64,000 bases of DNA. It comes from Begonia masoniana. Taxonomy: Eukaryota > Streptophyta > Magnoliopsida > Cucurbitales > Begoniaceae. The DNA is taken from the NCBI GenBank assembly GCA_022432975.1, contig CM039515.1, positions 23,454,923 through 23,518,922 on the forward strand, read 5' to 3'. The notes under the pieces are model-generated. The model saw only the letters and a list, made by a program, of their open reading frames with translations, did not search any database and was not told the DNA's origin. The position numbers and the translations under genes are program-made. Positions 23,315 through 35,744 of the stretch are shown here, in pieces (positions within the stretch are counted from its first letter, which is position 1; each line of letters begins with the position of its first letter).

Positions 23315-25001
23315 TAGACTATAAGCTAAACGTGTTCTGTGTGTTTTGTTTCATGTTTGTTTTTATTCTGCCGTCTATCTATGTTATGTTCAAGCACCGT
23401 AAATGTTCATGCATACACATTTTCTATGAAAGTCATGCAAATGTTTTCAGCACAGATTTGAAGTTATGAAAGTTAAAAATGTTAATGTAATGTATGGTTA
23501 AGTGTGGGCGAGGATTGACATCCTATCATGTACTCCTGTTATGTCCTGTTGTGGCATGTACTCCTGTTGCGCCATCTCTTCCTCCCACTTATACCTTCCT
23601 GTCCAGTGAAACGTAATGTAATGTAACGTAATGTTCATGTATTTGAAAATGTTCACAGCATATGCATCACTGTATTTCATGTTCTTACTGAGCTCTAGGC
23701 TCATAGTTGAACTCCCTGTTGTAGGTATGGATCCTCCAAAAGAGGACCTTGTGCCTCAAGATGATGAGTTGATGTAGTTGGCGGCTCGAGCTCATGGGGT
23801 TTGGTTGCTGCAGTCAGACAGATGTTATTCCTGTGAGGATGTATTTTCTATAGTTATGTCAAGTTCTCTACAACTTCTGAAATTTTAAAACGATGTATAA
23901 ACTTTCTATCGATGTTTTTTTAAAAAAAACCTCTGTTTGACAGTTGATTGTATATTTGAAATATTCTGGAACTGTTTGGAGTCTTTTCCTTTCAAGTTGT
24001 GCATGGATTGTCTCGAGATTTAGAGCTATCCATGCAATTTGTTTCCTTGAATCTCTGTCATGTTGTCAAGCATGTTTTAAAACTGTGTTTTGAATCGGGT
24101 TTTGGGGTTTTGATGCTTTTGTGTCAAAAGATATAAGTTGTCAAACAGAGAGGTAGCCGATCGATCGCCTGGGATAGCCGATCGATCGGTGGAGCAAATG
24201 TTATGTCTTCAAGTCTTCAAGTTTTCCTTCTGTAAAACAGTCGTCCACGCCTTCTGTAAGATAGTCATCCACGCCTTCTGTAAAAGAGTTGTTCATTTTG
24301 TTCTGTGAACAGTCGTCCACGCCTTCTGTAAAAGAGTTGTTCATTTTGTTCTGTGAACAGTCGTCCACGCCTTCTGTAAAACAGTTGTCCATTCTGCCTT
24401 TATATTCAGTCGTCCATTCTGCCTTTTAGTTTCTGTCTTTCGAGTTTTCAAATATTCGGCTAAGTGTTAGTCGTCCATACTACCTTTAAATTTTAAACGT
24501 CCACGGTCACTGTTCTGTCTTTTATTTTAAACGTCCCCGGTCACTGTTTTGTCTTTTATTTTTAAACGTCCACAGCTTCTGTTATCCACAGATTCTGTCT
24601 TTTGTTTTAAACGTCCACGGTCACTGCCTTTGATTTTAAATGTTCACAGACTTCTGTTGTCTACTGTTTCTGCCTTTCATTTCAAACGTCTATGGCTTCT
24701 ATCATCCACAGTAAGTCTTCCACGGCATGACATCCAGTTTCATTTTCCCATCTTATTATGCCCTCCCCTGCATGTCTGTCGTCCATTCTGTTTCCTTCTC
24801 TAAAACATCCAAAGTATTCTGTCTCCCTGTTTTTCTTCTGCTATTTATTTCTGAAGTTCGACTTCTAATATGTTTTTCCTGTCTTCAATTCTAGAGAGAT
24901 TTTCTCCGTGTAAAGTTTTAAAAATTAAAAAAAAAATATGTCACGTTTTAAATGTCCGGAGTGATGGCTCCTCAGCCCCGATCGGGTTGGGGGTCGTCAC
25001 A

Positions 25002-25938
25002 TTCATCTTCAGAAGAGGCCAATGGGATGGGAGTCGATGACCCATGGCTGGTCCAGAGCGATTGGCACCTTTGGACAAATGATCCTTCGTGGGCGAAGAA
25101 TTTAGAGCAATTGGGAACTAAGATTTCGCTGTCCTCCTTCAGTCGAGCTCGTGTGGGAGCTGACCGAAGATGACTAAGGAATCCTTCGAGCAACCTTGAG
25201 CTCGAGGAATACTGGGGTGAAGCCATTCAGGCGTTGGGCACCGGCTAAGCAGAGAGAGAACTCTCTCTTCATGGAAAAACTCTGATAGATGAAGAAAAAC
25301 TTCAACCTTCTGTTTCCAAATATTTGATGTTCAAAAACTGATTACAAAGCGACAGTAAAAGCTTAAATAAGCAGGAAAGAGATCAGATCTTTCTGGTGAA
25401 GAAAGCTGAAGAAGAGCATCTGCCGACCGTTGGAGGTAGCCGTTGGAGGTGAACCAGGTTGAGTGAACCGAACTAGTTGGATGAACCAGTGGAAGGTGGC
25501 TGCTGGTGGTTGCCCTACTTGCGCTCGTTGCTTGTCGGGTGCTGCCTTGTGCACGCACTGGCTATCTGGTTACTGATGCACGCCAGCTGTTCAACGAAAA
25601 GCCTAAAAAAAAAAAAGCTTCTTGCTTCTTGCCTTTGACCTTTCCTAGCCCCATTAGAAGACCATTACAAACATACATTCTAAAAGAAACAAAGCTAAAG
25701 TTTGCCAATTAACATGGTTTAGTTAAAACTAAAGTTTCCTAAAATATATAACTTAAATACAAAGCTTTGTTACGTAATTTAGAGAAAAGGAAAACAAATT
25801 TCTTATTCTTCTTGATTTCTTTCCAAGCCTTGAGAAGTCATTTACCTACAAGATTCCACAAGCCCATTAGGAGATAAAACGAGAATAAGAACTTATCTTA
25901 GCTTGTGCTTGACGAGTCGGGTCGTAGGCACATCAGGA
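25002..25938. other. Unassigned 0.9-kb stretch
   Basis: No recognised gene or element. The first 170 bp are open on the plus strand (about 60 codons, containing GMGVDDPWLVQSDWHLW) without a family I know. A short GAGAGAGAACTCTCTC inverted repeat lies near 25250-25266. The rest is AT-rich with stops in all frames. Confidence 0.4.
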
Positions 25939-26359
25939 TCATCGGTGAGGACAATTGCGACTATTATGCCCCTTCTGTCGACATATATCACACGACATCT
26001 TTGAGTTATTCTTACTAATTGTCAAACCCGAGGGCTCATCGACATCTCGCACTCTTATCTTCTTCGGCCTACCGGGTTGGTGATATCTTCTTAGCATGAG
26101 AAGTTCCTTCAGATTTGGTTGTGGCCGCTCACGGGTTGAACAAAGTGTGAGTACATCTGTAGGTATGTTGCCCGGTGATAGCATTGATGTACATAATTCT
26201 TCGATGCTACTTTCAATAAATACATGCATGAAATAGAGTAGACACAGGATTCCAGTAAGCTCTCACCTGTTACAGGTGCACACACACGTATTCATGTCGA
26301 CAACGTATTGTTCGTTGCCGTTGCTTACCTCAAATCATGTACCTCCCACAAGCACAACA

Positions 26360-26843
26360 TGTTTGATTCATTAGAATTAATGAACCCTAAAGAAAATGAA
26401 AACTTAATTCCCTAATCGATACGTTAGAAATTCTACAAGGAAATCCATAAAACTATAAAGACGTACCCGAATCCATTGTCTGAATGCAATATACTGAAAA
26501 TCGAGTACGTGGATCTTCCGAAATTGACAATCGCCTTCTCAAACACTCTCTAGAGTGGTGGCAGTTCCAAAGAGGCGAAAAATTCAATTGTGAATTGGGG
26601 ACCATAACCCTTTAGTTAACCTAATTGGGTAATTTACCATTTTGCTCATCACAAATTGATAAATTATCCCTAATGTCTCTACGCATTATAATATAACCAT
26701 ATTATATTCAATATACTTCAAAGTCTGTTGAAATCATATTAAATCACTTCAATATGGACTTAAAATTGATGATAACATAATGTATAATTTATAGTTTAAC
26801 AATTTAGATCCAAATAGAATTATAAATCCTTATAATTTTAACA
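26360..26843 (-). repeat. 3' LTR of Copia element D
   Basis: 484 bp, TGTTTGATTC to TTTTAACA in plus-strand order. On the minus strand a purine tract AAGTGAGAGAT (about 26844-26854) precedes it, as expected for the polypurine tract. Confidence 0.9.
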
Positions 26844-27256
26844 ATCTCTCACTTAGATCAAATTATCTATTACAGATTTTAACTTTATCCTTATAATATC
26901 AAATTTTGTTATCATCTAAACAGAGTATACTCAAACAATCTCATCCATCAATTATATCAAATGCAGGATCAAAGCGACTTTCGTTATAATTATCATAACT
27001 AAACCTATCAAAGATCACAAACACCAACATAACCAAATGACACAGATCAAATATGGATGTGTAGCATGAAAATTACATGTAATGTGATTTAACATACTTA
27101 TTTCCAACTGGTCCAACCAAAACTTTATTGAAATCATTAAAGCTCAAATGCGAGAGAGAATTAAATAAATACCTCATAAAAATGAATACTGCAGTAATCA
27201 AAATATTCATTACAAATGTTTATAGAATAGAATCACATAAAATATACAGACTCCCA

Positions 27257-28736
27257 CTAAACCTCAATATCTCCAAGAGATACAACCCCCATATGAGCGA
27301 CATGCTCATGCAAGACGTTGGGTCGTAATCCCTTGATGAGCGGATTTAGAACCATGAAGTCTTTTCCGATGTGATCTATAGATATTTGACCACTTTGGAC
27401 CCTTTCCTTTACAACAAGGAACTTGATGTCTACAAACTTAGACTTTGAGAAGCTCATGTTGTTGTTGGAGAACATCACAGCTGATTGATTGTCACATAAA
27501 ATCTGTAGTGGTCTTTCAATACCATTTGAGATTCTTAATCCCGTGACAAAGTTACTCAGCCATAATGCCAGGTTGGATGCCTCATTATATGCTATAAACT
27601 CAGCTGCCATAGTAGAAGAGGCCGTAATACCCTGCTTGGCACTCCTCCAGGAGATAGCTCCCCAACTAAAAGAAAAATATAGCCCGACGTTGACTTCAAG
27701 TCATCTGGCATCTAGCAAAATCAGAATCAGTATACCAATGATCTCGAGCTGATCTGATTTCTTGTATGTGAGCATGTACTCTTTAGTTCTCTGTAAGTAT
27801 TTGAGTACCCTTTTTACAATCTTTCAATGATCCAATCCAGGATTGCTCAAGTATCTACCTAACATGCTAACTATGTACACAGTATCCGAACTCGTGCATA
27901 CAATAAGCTTCCTACAGCTGAAGCATAAGGAACCTTTTGCATTTCTTTGACTTCAAGGTCACTTGAGGGACATTGATTTTTATTTATTTTGTCTCATTTG
28001 GCAACATGAGTATCTCTTAGTTTGCATTCTTGCATGCCATATCTTTTCAAAACCATCTCGATATAACTCTTTTGTGATAATCCAAGTATACCTCAACAAT
28101 GATTTTGGTATATCTGGATTCCTAATACAAAAGAGGCGTCACCAAGATCTTTCATTTCAAATTTCTTTGAAAGAAATTTCTTGGTGTCTTGCAACAAGCC
28201 TATATCGTTGTATGCCAATAATATTTCATCGACATATAAAATCAAAAATATAATTTTATTCCCACTAAATTTGTGATATACACAATCATCAACTTTATTT
28301 GCCTCAAAACCATATGAGGTGACTGCTTGATAAAATTTGTAATACCATTGAGGAGAAACTTGTTTTAGCCCGTAGATGAATTTCTTTAATTTGCAAACTA
28401 AGTCCTTGGATTTATCTGAATCAAAGAACTCAGATTGCACCATATAGATCGTTTCATCAATGTCACCATTGAGAAATGTTGTCTTTACATCCATCTGATG
28501 TAGCTCTAAATCAAAATGAGCTACTAGTGTTATTATAGTTTTAAAAGAATCTTTCGTAGATACCGGAGAGAAAGTTTCTTTATAGTCGATGCCTTCTCTT
28601 TGAGTAAAACTCTTAGCAACAAGACATGCTTTGAATCTATCAATGTTGCATTTTGAATCCCTTTTGCAATTAAAAATTCATTTACAACTGATGAGTTTCT
28701 AACCTGCAGGTAACGGGATGAGATCCCGAACATCAT
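27257..28736 (-). pseudogene. Copia element D reverse transcriptase and RNase H
   Basis: The RT region 28093-28494 begins MDVKTTFLNGDIDETIYM and includes KKFIYGLKQVSPQWYYKF. The catalytic YVDD is changed to YVDE. RNase H (27257-27610) includes AAEFIAYNEASNLALWLSNF and LCDNQSAVMFSNN. A short ORF at 28533-28736 covers part of the upstream palm region. The catalytic change and several frameshifts make it inactive. Confidence 0.88.
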
Positions 28737-29188
28737 TGTCCTCCATGGATTTTAACTTCTCATTCATGGTATCAGTCCACTTTTGAGAATCAGAACTCTT
28801 AATAGCTTGGTTGAAAGTGACAGGGTCATCTTCCACTTCGCCGAGTTCCTCATGTTTTTATAGGAATACGATGTAATCATCTGAGATCGTACTCCTTGTC
28901 TCTCTAGTGGACCTCTGTAATGACATAATTTCTTAAGGCTGTTGAGTTTGTTCCTCTGGAATGACTTCCTGAAGAGGTTCTAAAAGTGATTCAACATTGT
29001 CTTTTTCATTATCCACTTTATCGAAATCAAGGGAAACCAAAGGAAGAGGAACAACTTCCTCCTCAAAAACAATGTCTTCCTTAACTCCCATCACAAACTC
29101 TACATCCTCGAAAAACTGGACATTTCTGTTTCAAAAAATGTCCTTACTGTGGGATCGAAAAATTTGCACCCCCCCTTGACCATTCAAG

Positions 29189-30426
29189 TTACCCCACAAA
29201 ATAACAACTAGTAGTCCTAGAGTCTAGTTTCTTTTCATTGGGCTTATAATGCCTTGCCTCAGCTGGACACCCCCACATGTGTAAGTGTTTTAGAACTAGT
29301 TTTTGGCCCATCCAACACTCGTATGAGATTTTGTTAGCCGTAGCCTTAGTAGGTACCCTGTTAAGGATATAAGTTGTCGTCTTCAATGCCTCACCTCAGA
29401 GAGATTTTGGGTAGGTCGAATGAGCAATCATGCTCCTTACCATGTCCTTAAGCATTCTATTCCATCTTTCAACGACACCATTCATGTTGGGTCAACCTGG
29501 CATGGTGTACTAAGGAATACTACCACACTCCTCTAGGTATTTAGCAAATGGTCCTGGACGTTGTTCACCCTACCCGTCATACCGACCATAGTATTCACCC
29601 CCACGATCGGATCTGACGACCTTAATCCTTTTATCAAGCTGATTTTCAACCTCAGCTTTAAAGACTTTGAACACGTCTAAAGATTGAGACTTCTCATGAA
29701 TGAGATATAGGTAGCTATAACGCGAGTAATCGTCAGTGAATGATATGAAGTAATGTTGACCATTCCAAGATGCCGTAGGGAAAGGTCCATAAATATCCGT
29801 GTGTATCAATTCAAGGATTTCCGAAGCTTGGTTAGCTCCCAATCTTTTTACACTTGTTTGTTTCCCTTTAATACAACTGACACAAACCTTGAAGTCAGTC
29901 ATATCAAGAGTGCCCAAAATTTCGTTTGACATAAGCTTTTAAATTCTCTTTTGAGAGATGTGATGTATGCACTTGTGCTATAATGAAGCTGAATTATTAT
30001 AAGTTAATTTACGTTTTGTACCTCTTGAATAAATATGCAAGGTTTCATTGAATGAATCTATGGTCTCAAGCATATATAAATTGTCATAAACAGATAAAAA
30101 TCCAGAACCCATTATATTTGAGAACATACAGAAATAGAAATTAAATTCCATCTAAAAGACAGTACAAAAAAAATATCATTTAAATCCAAAAATTGTCCAG
30201 ATTTTAGTAACAATCTAAAGTCTCCGATAGCTTCAACTTCAACGGATTTGTCATCGCCCACAAAGATGATTCTTTCAACATCATTCGACTTTCGGCAACT
30301 CAAGCAACCTTGTATAGACATACTAATGTGAGTAGTAGCGCATGAATCTAACCACCTCGTATGTCTAGATATAGAAACCAAATTAACCTCAGAACAAGCA
30401 AGGTTGAGAAGTGTACCTTTCTTCAC
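29189..30426 (-). pseudogene. Copia element D protease and integrase
   Basis: Segment 30112-30426 contains WLDSCATTHIS, the retroviral-type aspartic protease site DSG with the glycine replaced by cysteine, so it would be inactive even if expressed. Segment 29570-29932 has the GAG-pre-integrase CVSCIKGKQ and the integrase core with HTDIYGPF and RSDRGGEYY. Segment 29189-29386 has the ILNRVPTKA and CWMGQKL end region. Stops and frameshifts separate the pieces. Confidence 0.88.
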
Positions 30427-31078
30427 GTATCATGCGTGATACTTGGCACAATCTTTCTTTTGTCCTTGGAAGATGATGTCAAATGAACACTTTCTATCCG
30501 ATCATGCTTAATTCTCTCTTCCTCTTGGACACAATGAGATATTAGTTCATTAAGCGTCCATTTATCCTTCTGACAATTATAACTGATCTTAAATTGCCCA
30601 AACTGAGGAGGAAGAGAAATCAAGACTAAGTGAACAAGCATAACTTCAGGCAGCTCTAACTTAAGTTCCTTAAGTCTTGAAGCAAAATGAGATATTTCCA
30701 TTATGTACTTCCTGATATTTCCCTTTCCATTATACTTGAGTGAGACAAACTTAGCTAAAAGCGTACTTGTTTCAACCTTCTCGTTTTTCTCAAAATATTT
30801 CTCAAGTTGTTCGATGAATGTTTTGGCATCAGTATCTTCCGACATATTGTCCCGAAATGCTTCTGGAATGACGCGTTTTATGATCATCAGACTTACACGA
30901 TTCGAACACTCTTATCTTTCCAGCTCCCTTTTATCATCAAGGGTACTTGATGCTGAAAGAGTTGGGAAGCATACGGTGCAATGTCTAGATCCATGCTCCC
31001 GAGAACAATTATAACATTCTCTTTCCATACTTTATAATTAGTCCCGTTAAGCATATGAACTGCATTAACGTTACCCAT
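30423..31078 (-). pseudogene. Copia element D gag
   Basis: Starts MGNVNAVHMLNGTNYKVWKE at 31078. After a frameshift near 30890 the second ORF carries the UBN2-type gag core (EQLEKYFEKNEK, LKYNGKGNIRKYIMEI, LISLPPQFGQFK). The CCHC zinc knuckle has been deleted down to its last residues before the protease region. It would have formed the virus-like particle of the element. Broken by a frameshift and stops. Confidence 0.85.
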
Positions 31079-32309
31079 TATACTTGAAATGTTGACTGTA
31101 ACAACAGAGAAAATGAAACAACATTAGCTCACAAAATAACATGCATATATATGACAATAATATAACTTAAAATATAGTGCATCCATCAACAAGAAACCGG
31201 TACAACATTAACACTTAGTCTTTTGACTAAAAGTGTTAACTTGTAATTGGTAACTTGGTTCAGTATATAAACATTGACAATTAGACCTGTTAAACAACGA
31301 ACTTATCTTTGTACAAGTTCAGTGTTCACATGGCATCCTAATAATTGTCACATGTTTTTAATACTGCTAACAATCCATGTGACTGTATAAACATCAACCT
31401 TCCTTTGGGCCGTTCGATATTCATACAATTTCATGTCTCATGTCCAACATATAAAAACAGGATAGTTAAAGCAAAAGTGACTAATTTTATAACATGTTAC
31501 CCAACCATTCTATTTTACAATGTAAGATTTCATAAAATTGCACTAAAAATAAGTTAAGAAAAATCATGTATATACATATTCAATAGCTAGGAAACCATAG
31601 TAGTCAATCAGTGACCAAATGATCAACCTACCTAGAATAGAAGGTTCAAATCGGCCACAACGGGCAAAAACAGGGTGAATCGAGGCAAACCGAGCCCTGA
31701 ATTGTCCAGAAACAGTTATTAAAAAGACCCAAAATAGCCGAACCAAAGTGAACCGAGACCCACTTGACCAAATGGACCAGCCCAAAAAAGGGTAGGTTAA
31801 ACTGAACTGGATCGGTTCGGTCTAGTTAAATCGATCTACCAAATCGAACCCGACAAGTTCATACCAAATTGAACGGGTCTGGGTCGAACCAACCAAAGAA
31901 CTGGTCCGGATTATAACTGAACCGAGTTTGTTTTGGTCCGAGTGGGACCGAACCCAAATGGTTTGGTCTGATTTGGACCGAACCCAAATGGTTTAGTCCG
32001 ATTTACACCAAACCTAACTCAATCAGATCGAATCAGTTTGAACCGCCGGAGAGGGACTGCGAACCAGCAACGAAAATCGCCAGAATCTCACTGATTCTGA
32101 TAGATTTTCACCCTAAAATTGTCTGATTTATAAAAAATAATGATAGATCGGTCAATAATCCTCAACGTGCATTACAAAAATCAATTTTTTAAGGTCTCGA
32201 AACATGCATCCTAGCAAAATTAAATGCATAAAAAAATTCTTGATTCTTAATCCGATTTAAAGCCAAAATTGGTTACTTGTAGTCTAACGTGATCGGCTCT
32301 AATATCAAT

Positions 32310-32793
32310 TGTTGGATTCATTAGAATTAATGAACCCTAAAGAAAACAAAAACCTAATTCCCTAATCGATATGTTAGAAATTCTACAAGAAAATCAATAA
32401 AACTATAAAGACCTACTCTGATCTATTGTCTAAATGCAATATACTGAAAATCGGGCACTTGGATCTTCCAAATTCGACAATCGACTTCTCAAACGCTCTT
32501 TAGAGTGATGGCGGTTCTAAAGAGGCAAAAGATTCAATTATGAATTGGGGACCATAACCCTTTAATTAACCTAATTAGATAATTTACCATTTTGCCCATC
32601 ACAAATTGATAAATTACCCCTAATGTCTCTACACATTACAATATAATCATATTATATTCGATATACTCCAAAGTCGGTTGAAATCATATTAAATCACTTT
32701 AATATGGACTTAAATCCGATGATAACATAATGTATAATTTATAGTTTAATAATTTAGATCCAAATAGAATTATAAATCCTTATAATTCTAAAA
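32310..32793 (-). repeat. 5' LTR of Copia element D
   Basis: 484 bp, same length as the partner LTR and visibly homologous along its whole length. On the minus strand the primer-binding site GATATTAGAGCCGATC (about 32291-32307) follows it. This is a degenerate match to the initiator-methionine tRNA site TGGTATCAGAGC. Confidence 0.9.
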
Positions 32794-33259
32794 CAACACT
32801 CCAATTTCGAGCTGCACTTTCTAGTTTCTCAAGCTTTTTACTTATCTGGTGACACAAGAGGTCTATTGATTGGGCCAACTTCTCAAATTTTTTCACAATG
32901 CGAGTCATCGAGTCCGGTTTGATCATCTCAAACATGATCAGGATTATTTTGTCCCTGGCTGGCAATAAAACTGTATTGAATGGCTCGCACAAATTATTCA
33001 AGCTCATTTCGCACTTGGAGATCGAAGAGAAAGCATGACTGACCCAATATCTAGGCTCTTCTTCTCGAAGCCATGCGTGGGCATTCTGGTTAAGCTGATG
33101 TAATTTTCTTATTTCTATCTAAAAATGATAACTTGTGGTTACCCTGACTGCATTCCACATCGCATCTCTGTACGCTCTTCCCCGAAATAGATTTTTGAAA
33201 TTGGAGTACATATGTCAGAGGCAGTAGCGGTGTTCGGCGTGTTCTAATTCATCTGCCAC

Positions 33260-34130
33260 TAGGGGTGGGCAGAACTGGCCCAAAGATCGAGAACCGAACC
33301 GGACCACCAATTTTGGTCCTAGATCTTCTGTCCTCGGGTTGGGATTCTCACTGGTTTTGGTTCGGTCCTGGGGCTCAAAATCCTAAAAAATCAGACTGAA
33401 CCGAGAGTAAAAAAAAACAAGTTAGGGCTTTAGCAATCAGAAATTCACATTTCGCAAAGAGGCAAATCCACTGCTCCAGTGCTCCCGAATCGTGCTCCAG
33501 TGCTCCCGAATCGTGCTCCACTACTCCCAAATCGTGCTCCATTGCTTTGGTGCTCCCAAATCATGCTCCACTGCTCCGGTGCTCCCAAACGGCCAGACCA
33601 GACCCCAGTCCCTCCTTAGCGCTCGCCTGCTCGCCTCGGTGCCTTGTGCTCGCCTCTGTCTTCGTGCTATCCTGCTCGCCAGTGGCTAAGTTCTTTATTT
33701 GTGATGAAGATGGCATTGCTTTAGGCCCTTTCCAAGCTCTTGTTCAGAACAAACTCTTTCTGGAAAGCTAGTATGCTTCTTCTTCTCCCTCTGTTTTCAT
33801 TTATGGTTTGTGTTAATCTTATGGATTCGATCATCTATGGATCTGCAAGCTTTCTTCTTCAATGAACTTCCATTCTTAGATCTGCCAAACTCTATTTTCT
33901 TCTTCTGGTTTCTGAACTGAAGCTTGAGGAAGAAGGTGGGTTATTCATCGATTGCTAGGTTTGAGGTGAAAAATTTTAATGTTAAAAAAAAGGTGGGAGG
34001 AACCGGGACCGGACCGAAATTTCTGTTTGGTCCCGGTTCCTCTATGGGGCCAGTTTCGGTTTCGAAAAAAAGTTTTGGAAAGTTCGGTCCAAGCTCGGAA
34101 CCGAACCGACCCGGACCGTGCCCATCCCTA
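33260..34130. mobile_element. Non-autonomous hAT element
   Basis: 871 bp with short terminal inverted repeats TAGGGGTGGGCA and TAGGGATGGGCA, the common plant hAT end. An 8-bp target duplication TCTGCCAC/TCTGTCAC (33252-33259 and 34131-34138) has one mismatch. There is no transposase. Inside is a minisatellite of GTGCTCCxxTGCTCCC type (about 33475-33590). It is inserted in the MULE transposase: removing it restores a minus-strand reading that runs from KAVTDELEH into AEHRYC. Confidence 0.85.
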
Positions 34131-34541
34131 TCTGTCACTGCTTTCAGCAAACCCTAATATTTGAAAGAAAAATAGAGTCAACATAAAACAATATAACGTG
34201 GAGAGTACTGATGAGATAATTCTCAGGAAAGACTGTACTGGACAATCTGTTAAATAAAATTACATTTCCAAGTAAGTTCCCAGGAAAGACTAGAGGGGTC
34301 ACAAACAGTTCCACTTATTTTTTCATTTCCATGCAAGTAATTGAATGCTGAAAGATCACCATATGCAGGCGTGTTGTACGAATATCAATTCATATCAAAA
34401 TCACAAGTTGTTGTCTCGTCTAAATCAACCGAACGACTTGAATCAGAATCCATTGTCGTAGCTAATACAGAGAAAATTTGCCGGAGTAAGAAAATATTTG
34501 CGAGGTTTTAGAATTTTAGATAGGTGTGGAATGAGAGTAGA

Positions 34542-34577
34542 GGGCTGATCTCCTTAAATAACCAAAGAGATCAGCCC
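34542..34577. other. Perfect 11-bp inverted repeat
   Basis: GGGCTGATCTC (34542-34552) and GAGATCAGCCC (34567-34577) with a 14-nt spacer. It lies just upstream of the possible MULE transposase start and could be part of that element's end or an unrelated hairpin. Confidence 0.6.
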
Positions 34578-35164
34578 CCTTTTTTTGTCTGTAACACATG
34601 CATTGCACGTGTTACACGGGGCACCGAACTAAATATAACGGCCCCCAACGCACGTGCGCGGGGGTTTCTACCCCCCTGCATTGACCCCTGTGGAGAACGA
34701 GGGGCCGTTCTCTTTATAAAATGCGAAACGGGGGGCAATCGGTCATCCGCTAGGGTTTGAATTGTTAAGTTTTTTCATAGTTTGAGATTTGTTTTGTTAG
34801 GGTTAATACTTTAAGGGGTTTTTAAAAAAATAATCGATACTTTGAGGTTTAAAATGGTTTTTACCTTTTTTAGAAATTTTCTTCTTCGTATTTTTCCTTC
34901 GGGCTGAATTAAAGTTATTTTTTTATGTTATATATTTATTATGCATTAGTATTAGACAATCTATATCTATTATTATGCAAAGGTATTTACATAAAAACCT
35001 TCCCTAGAAAGATTAGAGAAATAATTAATAAAATAAAGACCAGAAACATGAATGGGCGAGTTATGGTTAGAACCAAGCATGATTTACACGTGAACATACA
35101 AATTCTTTCACAAACATAAACAGATCAATTACTAATTACAATTAGGATCTAAATGCTAATTTGC
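34578..35164. other. Intergenic stretch downstream of DMP gene
   Basis: No gene recognised. It contains a GC-rich patch (about 34600-34740) with CGCACGTGCG, and an AT-rich part that would include the DMP 3' UTR. A TTTATT (minus-strand AATAAA) occurs near 34934, a possible polyadenylation signal. Confidence 0.4.
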
Positions 35165-35737
35165 TTAATGACCAATCCCCTTTCTCGTAGATGGAAAAAT
35201 AGAGAAGAAAAAGCTCGATAAAACCCCAGCTACTAATGGCAGATTAACCCTTAATGAAGTCTCAAATCCTCGTCCTCCAGCAAAGAAACAGCTTTGAACA
35301 TTGGAGTCACAGAAAGCAAAGATCAAGAACACGAGAGACGACGCAAAGGCATGCACAAAATCGAGGAATGTTATTTTAAGCTTTTCCATCTCTTTCTCTT
35401 TCGATTCTTTCTGCTGCAAATTATTATCATCGTCGTCGTTCTTGTAGCCGGTAATGTGCAGGCCTTTGAAGGTGGTTAAACCGTAGTAAAGGGTTCCGTT
35501 GTCTTTGAAAGTATCTGTGAATGAAGAGAAGAAGCAGGAGAGAGAGCAGAAGATGATGATGGAGGAAGTGAGATATTTGTTTGGGAGGGTGCAGACGCCA
35601 TTGTTGGAGAATGAAGGTACGAGAGCTTGAAATATCAGGACGGAATTTGTGGGTAGGAGGTTTGCTAGGTTGCCTGCACTTGCTAGGGTTTTGTGGACGG
35701 GGTGGGTTGAGTCATTTTGTGATGTTTGTGTTTCCAT
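35165..35737 (-). CDS. DMP (DUF679) family membrane protein
   Basis: Intact single-exon ORF of 190 codons, the usual size for this plant family. Four hydrophobic segments lie at about residues 24-43, 53-74, 123-142 and 163-181. Family motifs are visible: AGNLANLLPT near residues 21-30, LSCFFSSFTDTF, LYYGLTTFKGL, LDFVHAFASSLVFL and the C-terminal FPSTRKGIGH. A charged loop (residues 97-120, DDDD and Lys/Glu-rich) sits between TM2 and TM3. DMP proteins act in plant endomembranes, and some members function in gamete fusion or senescence; the paralogue cannot be told from motifs alone. The ATG is preceded by a CT-rich leader on the coding strand and a TATA-like box. It is the only clearly undamaged host gene in the window. 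Confidence 0.93.
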   Translation of the reverse strand: METQTSQNDSTHPVHKTLASAGNLANLLPTNSVLIFQALVPSFSNNGVCTLPNKYLTSSIIIFCSLSCFFSSFTDTFKDNGTLYYGLTTFKGLHITGYKNDDDDNNLQQKESKEKEMEKLKITFLDFVHAFASSLVFLIFAFCDSNVQSCFFAGGRGFETSLRVNLPLVAGVLSSFFFSIFPSTRKGIGH

Positions 35738-35743
35738 TAGTAT

Positions 35744-35744
<1 letters not shown>

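Larger units (their letters stand above)
19667..25001 (+). repeat. Family C LTR (plus orientation), split by solo LTR A1
   Basis: Begins TGTAACACCGGC after a polypurine tract (GTTAAGGTGGGTGGGA, about 19651-19666) and ends GGGGTCGTCACA at 25001. It is interrupted by family A solo LTR A1 plus its 5-bp duplication, leaving about 2.3 kb. Near the 3' end it holds GCCGATCGATCG palindromes (24155-24192) and a degenerate array of TTCTGT/AGTCGTCCACGCC motifs (about 24230-24720). Confidence 0.85.
26360..32793 (-). mobile_element. Complete but dead Ty1/Copia element D
   Basis: Two 484-bp LTRs (26360-26843 and 32310-32793) flank an internal region coding on the minus strand in the Copia order gag, protease, integrase, RT, RNase H. 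The target duplication CAACA is perfect (26355-26359 and 32794-32798). The terminal CA of the right LTR has mutated to AA. By eye the LTRs differ at several percent of positions, so the insertion is old. All ORFs are broken. Confidence 0.93.
25939..34462 (-). pseudogene. MULE (MuDR-type) transposase, decayed and split by two insertions
   Basis: Three minus-strand pieces belong together. At 34131-34462 there is a possible N-terminal exon starting MDSDSSRSVDLDE and then GLLKAV. Piece 32794-33259 reads through AEHRYC and NLCEPFNTVLLPARDK, typical of MULE transposases. Piece 25939-26359 has a SWIM-type zinc finger remnant (YVVDMNTCVCTC, then GI-C), a GRPKKIRVRD motif and a C-terminal zinc knuckle (CDICRQKGHNSRNC). 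Removing the Copia element with one CAACA copy joins the second and third pieces in frame. In-frame stops, frameshifts and a shortened middle make it non-functional. The catalytic DDE core is largely missing. Confidence 0.85.
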
